Assembly (NCBI RefSeq): GCF_001949145.1
Contig: NW_019091501.1
Span: 534,735-572,948, forward strand
Reading direction: 5' to 3'
From: Acanthaster planci
Lineage: Eukaryota; Echinodermata; Asteroidea; Valvatida; Acanthasteridae
DNA length: 38,214 bases
The notes under the pieces are model-generated. The model saw only the letters and a program-made list of their open reading frames with translations, was not told the DNA's origin and made no database searches. Both the position numbers and the translations under genes were made by a program. Positions 1 through 11,772 of the stretch are shown piece by piece. Within the stretch, counting starts at the first letter, position 1, and the number at the start of each line of letters is the position of its first letter.

Positions 1-206
1 ACAACTCCATGCTTACCACCAATATCAAGATGCAGGTGTTCTGAGCCTGCATCCATAGCACTCTTCTTTACAGCAACAAGGTGTGGACCTGCATGTAATA
101 CACCTGTCCAGAACCCAGACTCAGTGCTTTCTGCCTCTGCAGCCTGAGAAGGATACTTGATATCACCAGGGCAGGACTGTGCGCCTAACAGCAAGGCTCC
201 TGAAGG
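1..206 (-). CDS. Possible partial exon of an unrecognised gene, running off the window edge
   Basis: On the minus strand a frame is open from a TGA at 209-207 down to base 1, 68 codons. It has a protein-like composition: an acidic stretch (residues like EAESTESGFW) is followed by LHAGPHLVAVKKSAMD and then an H- and G-rich segment. A possible splice acceptor (CTTCAG followed by GA) ends at base 200, so the exon could begin at 199. I do not recognise the family and see no start codon. The frame is well composed but short, so a chance open frame or a transposon fragment remains possible. Confidence 0.3.
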
Positions 207-614
207 TCACAGGTATACCAAGCATGTTTGTGCTGCTGTCTTGGCCTAGCCTTCATTGGCTTGGCCATGCCAGCCACATGCCAGATAGCTCAACATCAAC
301 CCTAAAGACTGGGAAGCTCTTGCTGCCAATTGAGCCAGCTGGAAGCAGGCTGTCAGAGCAGTAACCCTGGCTGGCGAGCAACAGAGAGAGGCCAGGTGAA
401 GGAGAAAAGGAGACGCAGATACCATCAAGCTCGTAAACCCCTATGAACCCAGGCACAGGCTTCACTTGCAGCATTTGCCACAGAGCCTGCCTTTCAAGGA
501 TTGGTCTGTTCAGCCACAGCAGGTGCTTCAAGTCAACCACTGATTGACCAACTCAGGCTACCGGTCCATTCAGACAACGTTTTAAATTCACTTAAAATGG
601 TAGTTACAGTACAC
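207..614. other. Stretch with no supported gene
   Basis: Open frames of 60-95 codons occur on both strands here. None shows a recognisable motif, a splice context or a composition unlike the surroundings. The minus-strand frame ending at 253 looks the least random and could belong with the partial exon at 1-206, but I cannot find a convincing splice junction joining them. Confidence 0.3.
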
Positions 615-678
615 CTGATTTGGTGTAACTTTTGCATTGAAACGATGTCTGGACGCTTTCTAAGTTACACCAAATCAG
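615..678. repeat. Perfect 17-bp inverted repeat (hairpin)
   Basis: The left arm at 615-631 (CTGATTTGGTGTAACTT) is the exact reverse complement of 662-678, separated by about 30 bp. It lies inside a larger region with imperfect inverted similarity. For example, the TTTAGCA..CCAAAA.GGTTT pattern near 720-752 reappears inverted near 1322-1350. That suggests a decayed fold-back or MITE-like element covering roughly 585-1440. The exact ends and any target duplication could not be fixed. Confidence 0.55.
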
Positions 679-1746
679 TTTTATTTCAGAGTTAAAATAG
701 GGATTTAAACCACCTCGGAGGGAGGGTTTAGCATTGAACCAAAATGGTTTTTGCTAAAAACGTATCCGGTTTTTGCCAGTGCATTGAACTAGAGTTATGC
801 ATTAGCTTTTCTTTGGTGTGCTTTTGTTATAAACAATGAGGTATACAATGTAACCGCATGCTGAACGACCCATACAATGCTGTCACCCTCCAAAACTGCC
901 ATTACAACGTGGGAAAAAGCGGTCACTCTCGTCTGCCTCTCTGTGGTATATTGTCAGAACTGCCACTGTACTCGGGAAAAAGCAATACATCCTTGTTGTA
1001 TTTGCCTTCTAAGGATGCCTAAGACTGGTAATACGTCTGTGGCTGTGGACTGCTGATGAGCATTTTTCTAGGGCAACCATAATTTGTTGCATCGCAATGA
1101 TATATGAACAAGTGTCTCCCAATAGAGCACCATGTTGCAAACATAACACAAACGCTGGTACCCGGGTGACATTCAGCATGTTTGTACCTATACAGTAAGT
1201 ATATCGGCAACCAGTCCAAACCTGCTTCAAGTGCACGCCGGCCATGTGTGTATGTAAACAAACTTAAGTGGGATTTATTTAAATGAGTGGAAGTTCTTCA
1301 GGACCCCAAGAAAAGGAGATAAACCGTTTTGGGTTAAACCTGCTAAATTAAAATTGGTTCCATAGGCTCGGTGAGTTTTAATTTTATGACCGCCATCTGT
1401 GGTGAATGACCATTTTAACATGTTTAACTTTTACCATTTTCACTAACACAGTGTCTGAACATAGCCTCAGGTGCAGCTCCATTGTCTTCTGAGACTGACG
1501 GATGCCAACAAGTGTTTAGTGGTTGGGCAGTGGTCATTTCCACATGTGTCGTGTAGCACAATCCAATTTCTTGTTAGAGGCTATGCAAGGGGAAGGTGGA
1601 GTGAATGAGGGAACTGTGTGATGTGCTAACCCTGGTGCCTTCTCCAGTATTGAGACAAATCAGATTGTTATTGATGTCATCAATAATTTATCCATTGTCG
1701 TCAAGTTCAGAGTTGCCACACAGAAGGTTATGACTGTTGAAATCAC
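679..1746. other. Non-coding, probably decayed inverted-repeat transposon DNA
   Basis: No gene could be supported. Words such as TTAAAATGG and CCAAAATGGTTT occur in both orientations towards the two sides, in line with an old non-autonomous DNA transposon. The final 125 bp before 1747 is open in one frame that continues into the CACTA end, but it has no family signature and may be chance. Confidence 0.3.
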
Positions 1747-1758
1747 CACTGTGCGAAA
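1747..1758 (+). repeat. CACTA element left terminal inverted repeat
   Basis: CACTGTGCGAAA, matching the reverse complement of 13628-13639 at 11 of 12 positions. The CACTG start is the usual terminal motif of animal EnSpm elements. After these 12 bases the two ends share only the GGAAAC-type words. Confidence 0.7.
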
Positions 1759-1765
1759 GGCATGC

Positions 1766-1949
1766 GTTTCCGAAAATTTCATACCTACGGAAACGCGTGC
1801 AGTGTTTGCACCCAGTCGTTTCCTCTGCCAGTTTACCAACCCCGAATCGGGCAACGGAAACGTGAGACCCCGTTTCCTAATTTTACGGGGAGGATTTACG
1901 TGCCAAGGAAACTACTCACGCGGAAACTGGTGGAAGATTCAAGGGAAAC
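1766..1949. repeat. Left subterminal GGAAAC/GTTTCC array
   Basis: Eight exact GGAAAC words occur in 184 bp: plus orientation at 1789, 1856, 1907, 1922 and 1944, minus orientation (GTTTCC) at 1766, 1818 and 1872. By chance about 0.1 would be expected. Several extend to CGGAAAC or GGAAACTGG. In plant En/Spm, comparable subterminal repeats bind TNPA. By analogy these are probable binding sites for an element-encoded protein, most likely the 390-aa product of the plus-strand gene. Confidence 0.75.
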
Positions 1950-1979
1950 TGGCTCTATGGGGGTTTTCTTTATGAACGA

Positions 1980-3737
1980 CCTTTTCTGTTCAATTGTCTC
2001 AATATATCTAGCTTTGATGGCTATTTATATATGTGACACAGACTCGTGAAGGTGAAGTCATTCAGTGTTCTATAGTTTATCACTCAGTGTAGGACCATAA
2101 AGAATAAGCCATTGCAAGTACCCCACTTACCCTTCATTTGTCTCACAAGAACTCGAAAATCCGGTAACATGTCGTGTGGTCATTTTGATTTTTTTAGATG
2201 ACCACCACGAAACAAAGTTTTACACAAAACTGAATCATAACGTTGATTTGATTAAAAAGTAAAGCCGTCACTTTATTATTTCTCTGACCTAAATGATTTG
2301 CCTTGGTCCTGGGTGCCCAATCTTCATCCTAAAAGTAATCCACAAACCCATATTTTTGAATCAGTTATTCGTTAAGGACCCTGATAATTATCATTTAGGA
2401 AATGCTCCATATACATGTATATGTATGTAGTAGGGTTCTACCGCATTCCCCGGTCCACTCCCTGTGTTTCACTGTAGAGGTGCCGGTGTCAAGCCGAGAA
2501 TGGTGACCGCATGGGGTCAAGGTATTCTCACAAGGTAGGTCCCCAGCCACTAGTTTCCATTAACAGTAGCAAGCCTGACCACAATGATGGAGTGAGTGGG
2601 GGGGGGTCGCTTTGCTTGGGTGACACTAATGTGTTTGCCACTACCACAGCACCCCCAAACTATGCCGGTGCCATGTGTACAAGCGCCTGCAGTCGGCGGA
2701 GATAGTTTGGCATACCAGCTTGCTGGCATTGTTTGAAAGCAACTAGCGCCGACAATCGCGTTAAGCTACGCAAAGTTTACTTATGCAATTAAATTCATGA
2801 AGGAAATTACAATTATAGTAAAAGATTTGTTTGTTGAGAGAAATGTGGTTGGTTGCAAGATCATATAAGCATTCAAAATAGAATACACTTCAAAAGAAAT
2901 AACCTCTGTGGAATTATTGAAAATGGAGGGAAATGAGCGAGGTCTCAATCGGGAGAAGAAAACTTTAGTGTGCAAGGCAAGACGCCCGATTACTCATAGC
3001 TGGAGAACACCATCATCCGTCTACTTAAAGTGACCGGTACCCCACATCCAGATAGGGAACACTTCAAGGCCGTCGCTGTAAACTGTAATCAAATTGGGAT
3101 AAAACTGTGAACGTGTGCACCTGGCATAATGTCCTCCTGTCATGTGGAATGTGGAGGGAGGTCACTGGGTCCTCTCACTGGATGTCCATTTCCCCTTGAG
3201 ACTTTAGTTATAGACACGATTATTGTTCTCCCTGAAATATCCGTCTGTTTGCATAACGTTTAGTTATGTGCAACTACAGGTCCACTTTAAAGAACACAAA
3301 ACAAAACTGTTACTTAAAAGGGTGCGGTGACCAATACTGGTAGTTTATTGTGTAAACCATTAATCTCCTACATGAAATACCAGTACAAGAAAAAATAAAT
3401 TTCTATATACCAGTTTCTCGATGGACTTAAGCGAAAAGGGAAATAACATATTCTGCAACGAACCTATTTCACGTTATTAGCAAATACCTCACATGCATTT
3501 GAAGGGTTTCTTCTTTTGCCATTAACAGATCTAGAGTACGCTTGTTGCAACATAAAGTACACACTTCTTGGATTAGACAATCTTTGTTCAAATGAAATTG
3601 ACCCAATGCATTTGGGGAACCCAGAGATCACTGGACATTTCTTATAGCAAAGTTTCGGTATCACTACAGGTAACAATACGATGTAGTATATCATAGACAA
3701 AAAGTCTGAATGAAGGACAGTCAGTGTTTCCTTTGTC
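1980..3737. other. Left arm of the CACTA element, non-coding
   Basis: No supported gene. This is the 3' side of the transposase gene. A minus-strand AATAAA (TTTATT at 3344-3349 on the plus strand) lies about 390 bp beyond the transposase stop and could be its poly(A) signal. A short inverted repeat (CCAAACTAT around 2659 and again inverted around 2705) and a run of nine G near 2600 are the only other structures seen. Confidence 0.4.
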
Positions 3738-6700
3738 CTAAAGAAAGAGCTGTCGGTTCAGTGAAGACAAGGCCACGTTGCCTTCTTTGTCGTGTGCCGC
3801 AATGAACTTTCCATAGATTCGTTGCACCGGAATAAAAGAAGATGCCCCTCCTTGTAAATATGAGCGTTTAGGCCAAGATGTAATAGGTGCTAAATAGCGA
3901 TCTGTAATCGCATGGTCTCTAACATACCATCGAACCGCAGCGAGAACGTGAGGTACTGGGACACTGTTAAGAAATATCGTATGTTTGATGTAGTACTTGA
4001 CTATTCCTGGTCTTAGCTCAGCGAGACAATCAATATTTGCATCGTCGTCGACCCAGTGAGCCATAATCCCGCTGGTATTTCGCGATCTCTTGTTGAAATA
4101 TGATCCAAAAACTTCGTTCCCAACATGTATAACTCCATATTTATTGAACGTTAGCTGCAAATGATCCCTTTGTAATCTGGTGTTTTCATACAAAGATTGA
4201 TACATTTGCAGAAGATAATTCAAATCGTCAGAATCAAAAGAAGCTATTAGACCATGTCCTACAGGTTTAACTGCAGTGAGATCTGAAAAGGTTTGAACTA
4301 CGAATGGCCCTCTCCACGTGCGGAAAAGTGCACCTACGGCTGACGCTTCCGGAATCTGTGCTGATGTACCGGTACTGTGACCCAGTGAAACGCTATTACA
4401 GATGTCAAGAAAATCTTTGCTGAAGTCTAAGTGGTGGTTTATATTTTTCACAAACGGAATTCTCGTTACAGATCTCATGAATTGAACTTCAATATTACTG
4501 TTATTAGTAGGTATGTCCGCAATTAATCCATTGAACCGTTCATATGCAAAACACCAAAAGGCAGGCACAGGACCAAAATCAATGATGCATTCTTTGAGAT
4601 GGGTGTGCAAATGCATGTTTGGCGTTATTGCCAAAGATCCATGTAATGTTTCGTATTCCTTGCAAAATTTAAGAAACAGAAAATCAGCCTTTTCTACCTC
4701 AGCAATGGATATGCACGGTTTGCAGATAAGTCTGCATGCCAGTACAAATGTCTGCCAGCATTTAAGATGTACCTCGGGTAGGATCCCATCCAACGCGTAC
4801 ATTGAAAAATATAATGTCCAATTCTTCCATTCATCTGCTGTGAAATTCCCATAGTTTGAAGCAATTTTTGTAGGTAATCGGCCAAGGTCTGACGAGGCTA
4901 ACATGTGGTTAATTTTCTCGTCAATTTCATCCAGTGCCTTTCTCTTGAGTATATCTTTTTTAACCCAATGGCTAAATACCTTTTTGGCAGTCCCTGTAAA
5001 CAGATTATGCATTGGATCAATGGCACAGTACCGGACTGCATCGAAATACTCCAAGTCAAGTAAACAGCTGTAACGCACTCCGAGTTGTTTCTCAATTTTC
5101 TCTCTTTCTGCTAAAGAGGCACTCCGCCGAACCTGTGCCACACATCTGCGGTGGCTATTGTTATCCCGCGGAGGCCACGTTTTCCTCTCAAACCCCCCGT
5201 AATCATTTTTCATTTTAGGCCTCCCAACCTTGTCAGTTTCCCCTGTTTGGACATTTGGAGCTTTTTTCAAACATTTTGAGCAGAAAAGTGAAGCACTGTG
5301 GCTCAAAAAACCACAAAGTTTTCTGTTTGCAGGTAAATCTGCTGAACAGCACATTAGGGCTCCTTGAATCGTCATAACTTCGCAAGGTGTACTTATTTGA
5401 ACACCTTTCCATAGGGCATTCAATTCTTTAACAACTGGTTCAAGAAAACTGTTGAGTGATGCTGGTTCCTTGTCTAGAGGAGGTATGACCCCAACAACGA
5501 TGGTGTTTTCCTGTTTAAATCTCATGACCCTGGGCAAGTTTAGCACTGTTAGGTAAATAACGCCAACAGAGACGTTGCGGCGAACGTATGGCTGAAACCA
5601 GTCACAATTAATCATAAAACCGAAGAAATATTTCCCCGTTTCTAATGGTTGCTCATGGTAAGCTTGAAACTGTTTCCATAATTTTCCCTCATAAACATCA
5701 GCCAAGCTTTCGCCAGGGATATTCCGCCCCTTCCATTTTTGACAATCATCCAAAAAGCCTTCACGTTTAATCATATTTTCAAGACACTCGATAATGCTTT
5801 GGTAGCAGTAGATTTTAAGTGGGTAATATTTCTTCGATCCGTCAGCGAATCGAACTGCTTTCACGAGTTTGCTATTACAGGTGATCTGACGCCCTCTTGA
5901 CTTTATCCAGGAATTGGAACATTTACGAGGATTTGACGTTCCATCAACTTCGTAAAACAGCTCTCCAAAATCATATAACTTTGCACACTTCGGACATACA
6001 GCATATTTTATGAAAGAGTCTCTATCAAATTTTAAATGCCGTCTGATCATATAAACCGATTGTGGAATCACTCCAGCAATCTCTGTCAGAGCTGTTATTT
6101 GGTGGCTAATCGCCTTAAACAAAACTGACAGAAAGTGAAGAAGTTTATCCAGGGCACGGTCGCTTATTAAATAATTAGTTTGCCACAAGAACAAAAAGTG
6201 GCACACCCATATCAATAGAGCTTTACATTTCTCTCGAAGATCTCCTCTATCTTCGCAGACAGGAAACCTGCCAGAGCGTGTCTGCTGAGAACACGACCCT
6301 TCTGGTACTTCGAAGAGGTCTCTAGGATCGATTGCGTCTTTCTCCCACTGCTCATCTTCGCTGTTGCTGTCAGTATCTGAGCTATTGCTACTGTCAGTAC
6401 CAGTAGAATCTGATTCACTTGTAAAATCCTGATAGAAAAACACCAAAAAATAACTAAAATTAAAATGGAAATCCAAATACACAAAATAACTCGTAGGGGT
6501 GCCTACACGTCCTTAAATTATGACATGAGAAAGTAAGAATCACAAATATTAACCTCAACAGTTACTTTGCGGGTTGAATCATTGGCAACATCTCCTGAAG
6601 CTCGTGGCGAAGAGGTCATGGTCACAGGATACTCTGCACTGGAGCAAATGGGCTCAGTATCAGCGGCATCGTTGATCTTTCTCGAGGGGGATTCCATTTC

Positions 6701-7939
6701 AATAGAAGCTGTGAAAAATGTATAAAATGTGAAAGCCATTGGCCATATTCATCACCGTTCGTCAGTTTTCTGTGCACAAATGTTTCCGCGAAGTCATATT
6801 CACTGTAGATTCATTCATTTTTCTTATCATGTTTGAAAATGACTGCATCTTCCGCCGAATCATATCTGTAAGATTTGAGATTACATGTATGTACATATTG
6901 CACTGAACATGGAGGTAAAGAGTTTAGTCCTACCTTCTTATAAAAAACCCGGAAGCGGTCATAATGATTAATGGCACCCGATACCGCAGTGGACAGCGGT
7001 CAAAGTGCCTCCTGTGACCTTACAAGGTCAGTTCAGTGCAATCATTGTACACTCACATACCGGACCTACATGTACTGTACATGTACACATTGGAAAATTG
7101 TGCATTATGCTTCATTCGACACTCACGTACACACGATTGTAAGTGGGATCCAACTGTATTATTTAGTAGAGTTGGACACCTGATGAAACTGAATGGTTCA
7201 CATCTTATATGTACACACCCATTTCTAGTTGTTCTCTAGTTTAGAGTGACTTTCTTTCAAATTCAGTACCGGCAGTGATCCTTTCAAAAACAACTTTAAG
7301 TGCTATCATTTTGGAATGATAATGCTCACAAATACTGTAACTTGGCAAGTTACTTCATACATAATTATCCAGTCGATTGATCTCATTGTAGTTAGCTAAT
7401 GCAGCGAGGACTAGGCTTGATTTAATTACGCAGTTTTATTTGGGGTTTATTTGTTTTTAACATAACCGATTTGCCACAAAAAATGCAAACCAATGACATT
7501 ACTTCCGTTTTAACTGAGGCACAGTACGCTGAGCTCAGATAACTATTTTACGCAAAAAACGGTACGCCGGCACTCATAATGAAGTAAGCACCGCTCGAAA
7601 AGAATGAATAAAAATTAAAGAGAGAAAAATAGTTTTAAACCAAATGAATTTCAAAACATACAAACAAGCGACATCAAGAACAAAAGCATACAAAACATGG
7701 CATCATTTGACCAATTTCTACTGATCATGAACGATAACCGCGTGTCGGGTAGGCCCTAAATAGGACATGCTGCACATACCTGCTTGCAAAGGCACGTTCG
7801 ACGGATAAATCTTGGCTTGCCTATTACCACATGTCCACACGTTACCATCGTGGTGTTTTTGTTTATGATAATAGAAGGCTCTCCGAGAAAAGTTAGTGGC
7901 ACAGTTGGGGCAACTTTTCCGTTTCTCTTTCTGCTTCAT
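3738..7939 (-). CDS. TNP2-like CACTA/EnSpm transposase, three coding exons, about 1001 aa
   Basis: Exons by my reading are 7939-7780, 6708-6554 and 6428-3738. The donor GTATGT at 7779 and acceptors CACAG at 6709 and TATCAG at 6429 are good; the GTTAAT donor at 6553 is weak. Phases (1, then 0) fit throughout. Exon 1 encodes a C2H2 finger (C10, C13, H25, H29). Next come an acidic serine-rich stretch, then a Cys cluster (about C250, C253, C275, C289), then the RNase H-like core. The core has NCDWFQPY (D about 381), the ADLPA motif (D about 469), a CSKC pair and DPMH (D about 576). A distal block ends in FAYERFNG, as in the DUF4218-like part of TNP2 relatives. The enzyme would cut and rejoin the element ends in the nucleus. 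No internal stop or frameshift is seen. The start at 7939 is the first ATG before the finger; a 5' non-coding exon is possible, because a weak acceptor precedes it. Confidence 0.82.
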
Positions 7940-8601
7940 GTCTGCCTATAATTAATTAACAACAAAGTAAAGGTTAAGTTGGAAATCGGACCATCACTAA
8001 TTGTAAGACTGATGAATAACTTTTGCTTATGAGTTTAACTCGTTAGATAAGATAAAATTTCTGATATAAAGTATTTCATAAGAGCGATTTTTGTGTAGTC
8101 AAATGCAGATGAAGATCTTAAATAAAGCATATGCATTGTCTACGTGAGTTGAACAGGTTTTATTCAAATAAATGGATAAACTCAACTTTACAAAAGGAAT
8201 ATAGGACGAAGAATACATGTACATCTTAGAAAAGGTTTAACTTACTTGGTAGTTTTGGATGATTTTGAAGAGCGGGAAAAGTGCGACCAGTAATTCCAAA
8301 ACACACGTTTCTGGTCAGTTTCTGGCTTCTTGCGGTTTTTGAGAAGCCTTGGAGCGTCTCCTTTCTCTGCTCACGTACAATTGGAGCGCTGTTCGGAAGC
8401 TGTGTCTCGGGAATTTCGCAGTTGATGACTGACGCCGTGGCTAGACTGGGTCGATCTTGGCATAATTCAAGGTCCAATTATATATTCATCCAATCCCAAT
8501 TGGCCCCTCTTGCGCGCCATTTTCAATTCATAGTAACCGTTCTTGTCTGTCACACATATAGAGCAATTGCTCCCCAGATTCTATCAAAGCATTCTGGTAA
8601 A
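7940..8601. promoter_or_regulatory. Probable shared promoter region between the two CACTA genes
   Basis: The transposase (minus) and the accessory gene (plus) start 662 bp apart and point away from each other, so both transcripts must begin here or in upstream non-coding exons. The frame of the plus-strand gene is open without a stop from 8281 to its ATG at 8602. I read that stretch as 5' untranslated sequence, because it has no family signature and the composition changes at 8602. I could not identify convincing TATA or initiator elements. Confidence 0.35.
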
Positions 8602-11600
8602 ATGAATCCTAGAATCAGACATATTCCCAATATTGATGATTTGCCTCGGCGACGACTCTTCAATCAAGAAGAAATGCTGGCCGAATTAGACAGAGTTTCT
8701 TCTCCCGAAGAATATAACTCGGGGCAGTTGCAGTCTACAGGCAATGGCAGAACGATGCTCGATATCTCGCAAAGCAGACCCGCCATACGAGTAAGCTATT
8801 CTCAGGCTAGCACAAGTAGCACCAGTGATGCCCCTCTGAACACCCTCGGATTCCCCCAAGCCACCTCAACACCAACTTCCAGCGACAGTGAATCCGAAAG
8901 CCAAGAATCTGCATCGTCCATTTTGTCTGAGAGGAGTGCACACTCTTCGTCTTCGCTCAATACTTCTGCGGGAAGTATTTCAGTGGTGAGTTCAGCACGT
9001 AGTATGGAATTCATATAGTTGAATAATTAATTTCATAATATTAAGTTTTGTTTCTTAAGTTTGAGCCTGCTTCAGTAATTACTAATATCTACAATAATAA
9101 GTCTTGCGAACATCTGAACACGGCGAAATATTTTATGCAGAAATTTCACCATAGCATTTCTAACGTCAAAGAACATTTTAAGAATTGACCGAGCGTGGTG
9201 ATTTTAAAATGAAAAGGGGCGAACACACTATAATTTAGATGTAGGGGGTGGTTCTTCAGTTGTTGACAATCCTCCATAACTCAGGTATCTTAGGAAATTA
9301 TATAAAGTTATAGTTTATTGTTTTAAGCAGTGATGTAAATTGATGATAAAGGGAGACGCGCGGGAACTTGTTGGTAGGCTCAGCTGACTTACGCTGCTGT
9401 GTTTTTCAAATGTCTGGTTTAGGGGTCCAGTGCACCATCTGCAGTTACCCTGCGCATGCTATACATGCAGAATAAAAAACTGGAGGCACAGCTCAAGAAG
9501 CAAAATGAAGAGCTCCAAGATATAAAACGGAACATGAGATGTGCCGCAGCAAACTCTGGAAGCAAACGTGTTGCTGTTCCACGTGAATGCTCAGTGAGTT
9601 AATAAACCCTTGTATTCAATTAAAATGAAACGATTTCTGCACTTTTATCTCTTCCCCAGTTTTTAGATATTCATTTAAATAATGACAATCAAAACCACGA
9701 ACTAAGAAAGTTCGGTGCTGTCTGTCATTGTGTGGGAACACAAACTGAACAACGCAACTTTCTTAATTAAAGAGAAAAAAAATTACGACCAAAATCCTGT
9801 GCCCTTGGTTTTCTGTGAGGGGTCTTAATAATTGTAAGCACTCTTTTTCCCCATAGCAAGCTGTCCGGGAAGTGTACGGAAAACTCTACAAAGACGGGAC
9901 GGGAGGATTCAACCTTTCACTGACGTAAGTATTGAATTTTCTGTCATAACTTGAAAGAAAACACTCCACAAGTGTTGCAAAGATTATTTACTGCTTTCCT
10001 TTGTGGTTTGTACTTTTACTGTTTGCTCGTTTCAACGATAAAGCATGTTGAGCGAAAGCCAGAGAGACAGGCCGAGTAAAGGTCTCGGGAGAGGAACAGT
10101 CAAAACACACAAAAAAATTCCACATCCCAATCAGCCAACAAACAAACAATAGGTATCAGTAAAACTAGTATTTAACGGCCGCTCAGTAAAGGATGATTCC
10201 GGAGGAAGTACGCTAGTATTAAGATTTCATCAAAGACATCGCACAAGGCCAAAATAGGTTGAACAAACTAACAATTTGAAAGTCATCATCTCATTCGGAA
10301 AGACCAAGCAATTGTGTGTATTGAAAATGGTTGGAATACTAATTAAAATATACTGTTCAAACATTTCTCTGTTGATCATTACTCAAAACCTTTTCAAAGT
10401 GAAAGTTCAGTGACGGTTTGATAAATGAATTTAACTTTTCACAGTAAAACATGCCAGGAAAATGAGTTGGTGGTTTCTACTATAGTCAGAGAAGTCCGGT
10501 CGCTTCATGGGCGAGAGAAGTGGACCTGCGACCAAGTACGAAGTAAGTGCCTAGCCATAAAGGTCCTTGGTGTAAAGAAGTATTGCAGAATTGTGGATCA
10601 ATCATTTACGTGGTCATTTACCTGCTACAAAGTCCGGACAATCTTGTACAGTTCTTCGATTTAATCATTTTTGTAGAAGCTGCCAAGACCTACTTCTCTT
10701 CGCTGCGCGACAGAAAACGCCGAGTTGATGGTGGGACATATGAAAGACATGCCAAAGCGGCCAAAAAAAGAAGCAGGAAATTCAGGGTGAGTCTCCTCTC
10801 TCTTCGTTATTTTGCTTGGTTCAAATAACTCTCCTATATACATAGTCTCTTCAAAACAGCATGCACGAGTTGCATGGGACAGGATTATGTTGTGTAACCC
10901 GCAAATTCATTTGCCTTTATCCAGTGCGTTTAAATCGATAACTAACATGCATTCCAACATGGACTGAGAAATTATACAAGCTTTTCTAAGTAACGATTTA
11001 CAAATCCTTTCCCAATATCAGTGAAAAAAATGATGTCTTTGATTGTTGTTACAAATTTCACTACTATACTCTGGAAACAGGAACGCCCATTACGAACGCA
11101 CCTTTGCGTTAATTGTAAACATAATAGCTGTTTGAAATTAATAACCCTTTTGGAAATAGAGGTGTTGCAGTGTTCAGGAAGTCTTACCACCGATAAATGA
11201 GTTTTGGAGTCTTGTTATTAACACCCAAACGTGTCATCGTGTCGACATTTATAACACACGTCATAAAAATAAACACCACAACAGTTATCCATAGTTTTGG
11301 GTTATTAAAACCGCAACACGTCCATAGAGTGTGACCAGGAAGGTGTTTGAAACGCATATAAATAAACAAATGAATGAATAAATAAACACTTGTTTTCACT
11401 CTCTATATGTATTTTGTTTTTATAACACAGAAATTGCAGAGGCGACAAAGCGCCATGAGAAACAGTGATCTCTCTGAAGACATGAAAAGACAGCTCAATG
11501 AAGTGATGACAATCGACTTCATGTCTTCAGAGGAGAGCATGTCAGAAGACGAGGAGGAAGGTGCCTCGAGGAACAAAACCAGGAGACTCCTTAAACTACC

Positions 11601-11772
11601 GTGGGAGAGGTCAAAATTAACATCTTTGAAACACAAACTGGATTCCCAGTTTGCAAAGACCGCTCCTCCGGTAGTTTCAAGGTTGCTTCCGGAGTTTGTT
11701 ATCTCGAACGTGCCTTCCTCTAGGCCTCCACCGGCAAGTGCACCATCTTGGGCAGTACGCCCCTTAAACTAG
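8602..11772 (+). CDS. Second CACTA gene: coiled-coil, BEN-like/TNPA-like accessory protein, six exons, about 390 aa
   Basis: Exons are 8602-8985, 9423-9593, 9857-9924, 10445-10542, 10677-10786 and 11431-11772. Every junction is GT..AG (donors GTGAGT or GTAAGT), and phases 0, 0, 2, 1 and 0 all match, giving one open protein. Residues 1-128 are Ser/Thr/Glu-rich and probably disordered. About 138-170 is a Lys/Glu/Leu coiled coil (QNKKLEAQLKKQNEELQDI). About 186-277 is a compact basic domain (VREVYGKLY..., VVSTIVREVRSLHG, AAKTYFSSLRDRKRR) reminiscent of BEN domains. The C-terminal 113 residues hold an acidic patch (SSEESMSEDEEEG) and a proline-rich tail. Its position inside a CACTA element, opposite the transposase, suggests a DNA-binding partner acting on the subterminal repeats. 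That role is inferred; I do not recognise a named family with certainty. Confidence 0.7.

Noticed and set aside
1730-1975. 81-codon plus frame across the CACTA left end
   Set aside because: It lies over the terminal and subterminal repeats, which explain the sequence better.
6429-6482. ATG at 6482 as the transposase start
   Set aside because: The first 18 codons are intron sequence: a TTTTTCTATCAG acceptor precedes 6428 and an upstream exon joins in the right phase.
8281-8601. In-frame extension upstream of the plus-strand CACTA gene
   Set aside because: Open but without a plausible domain; the protein-like composition begins at the ATG at 8602, so I treat it as 5' untranslated sequence.
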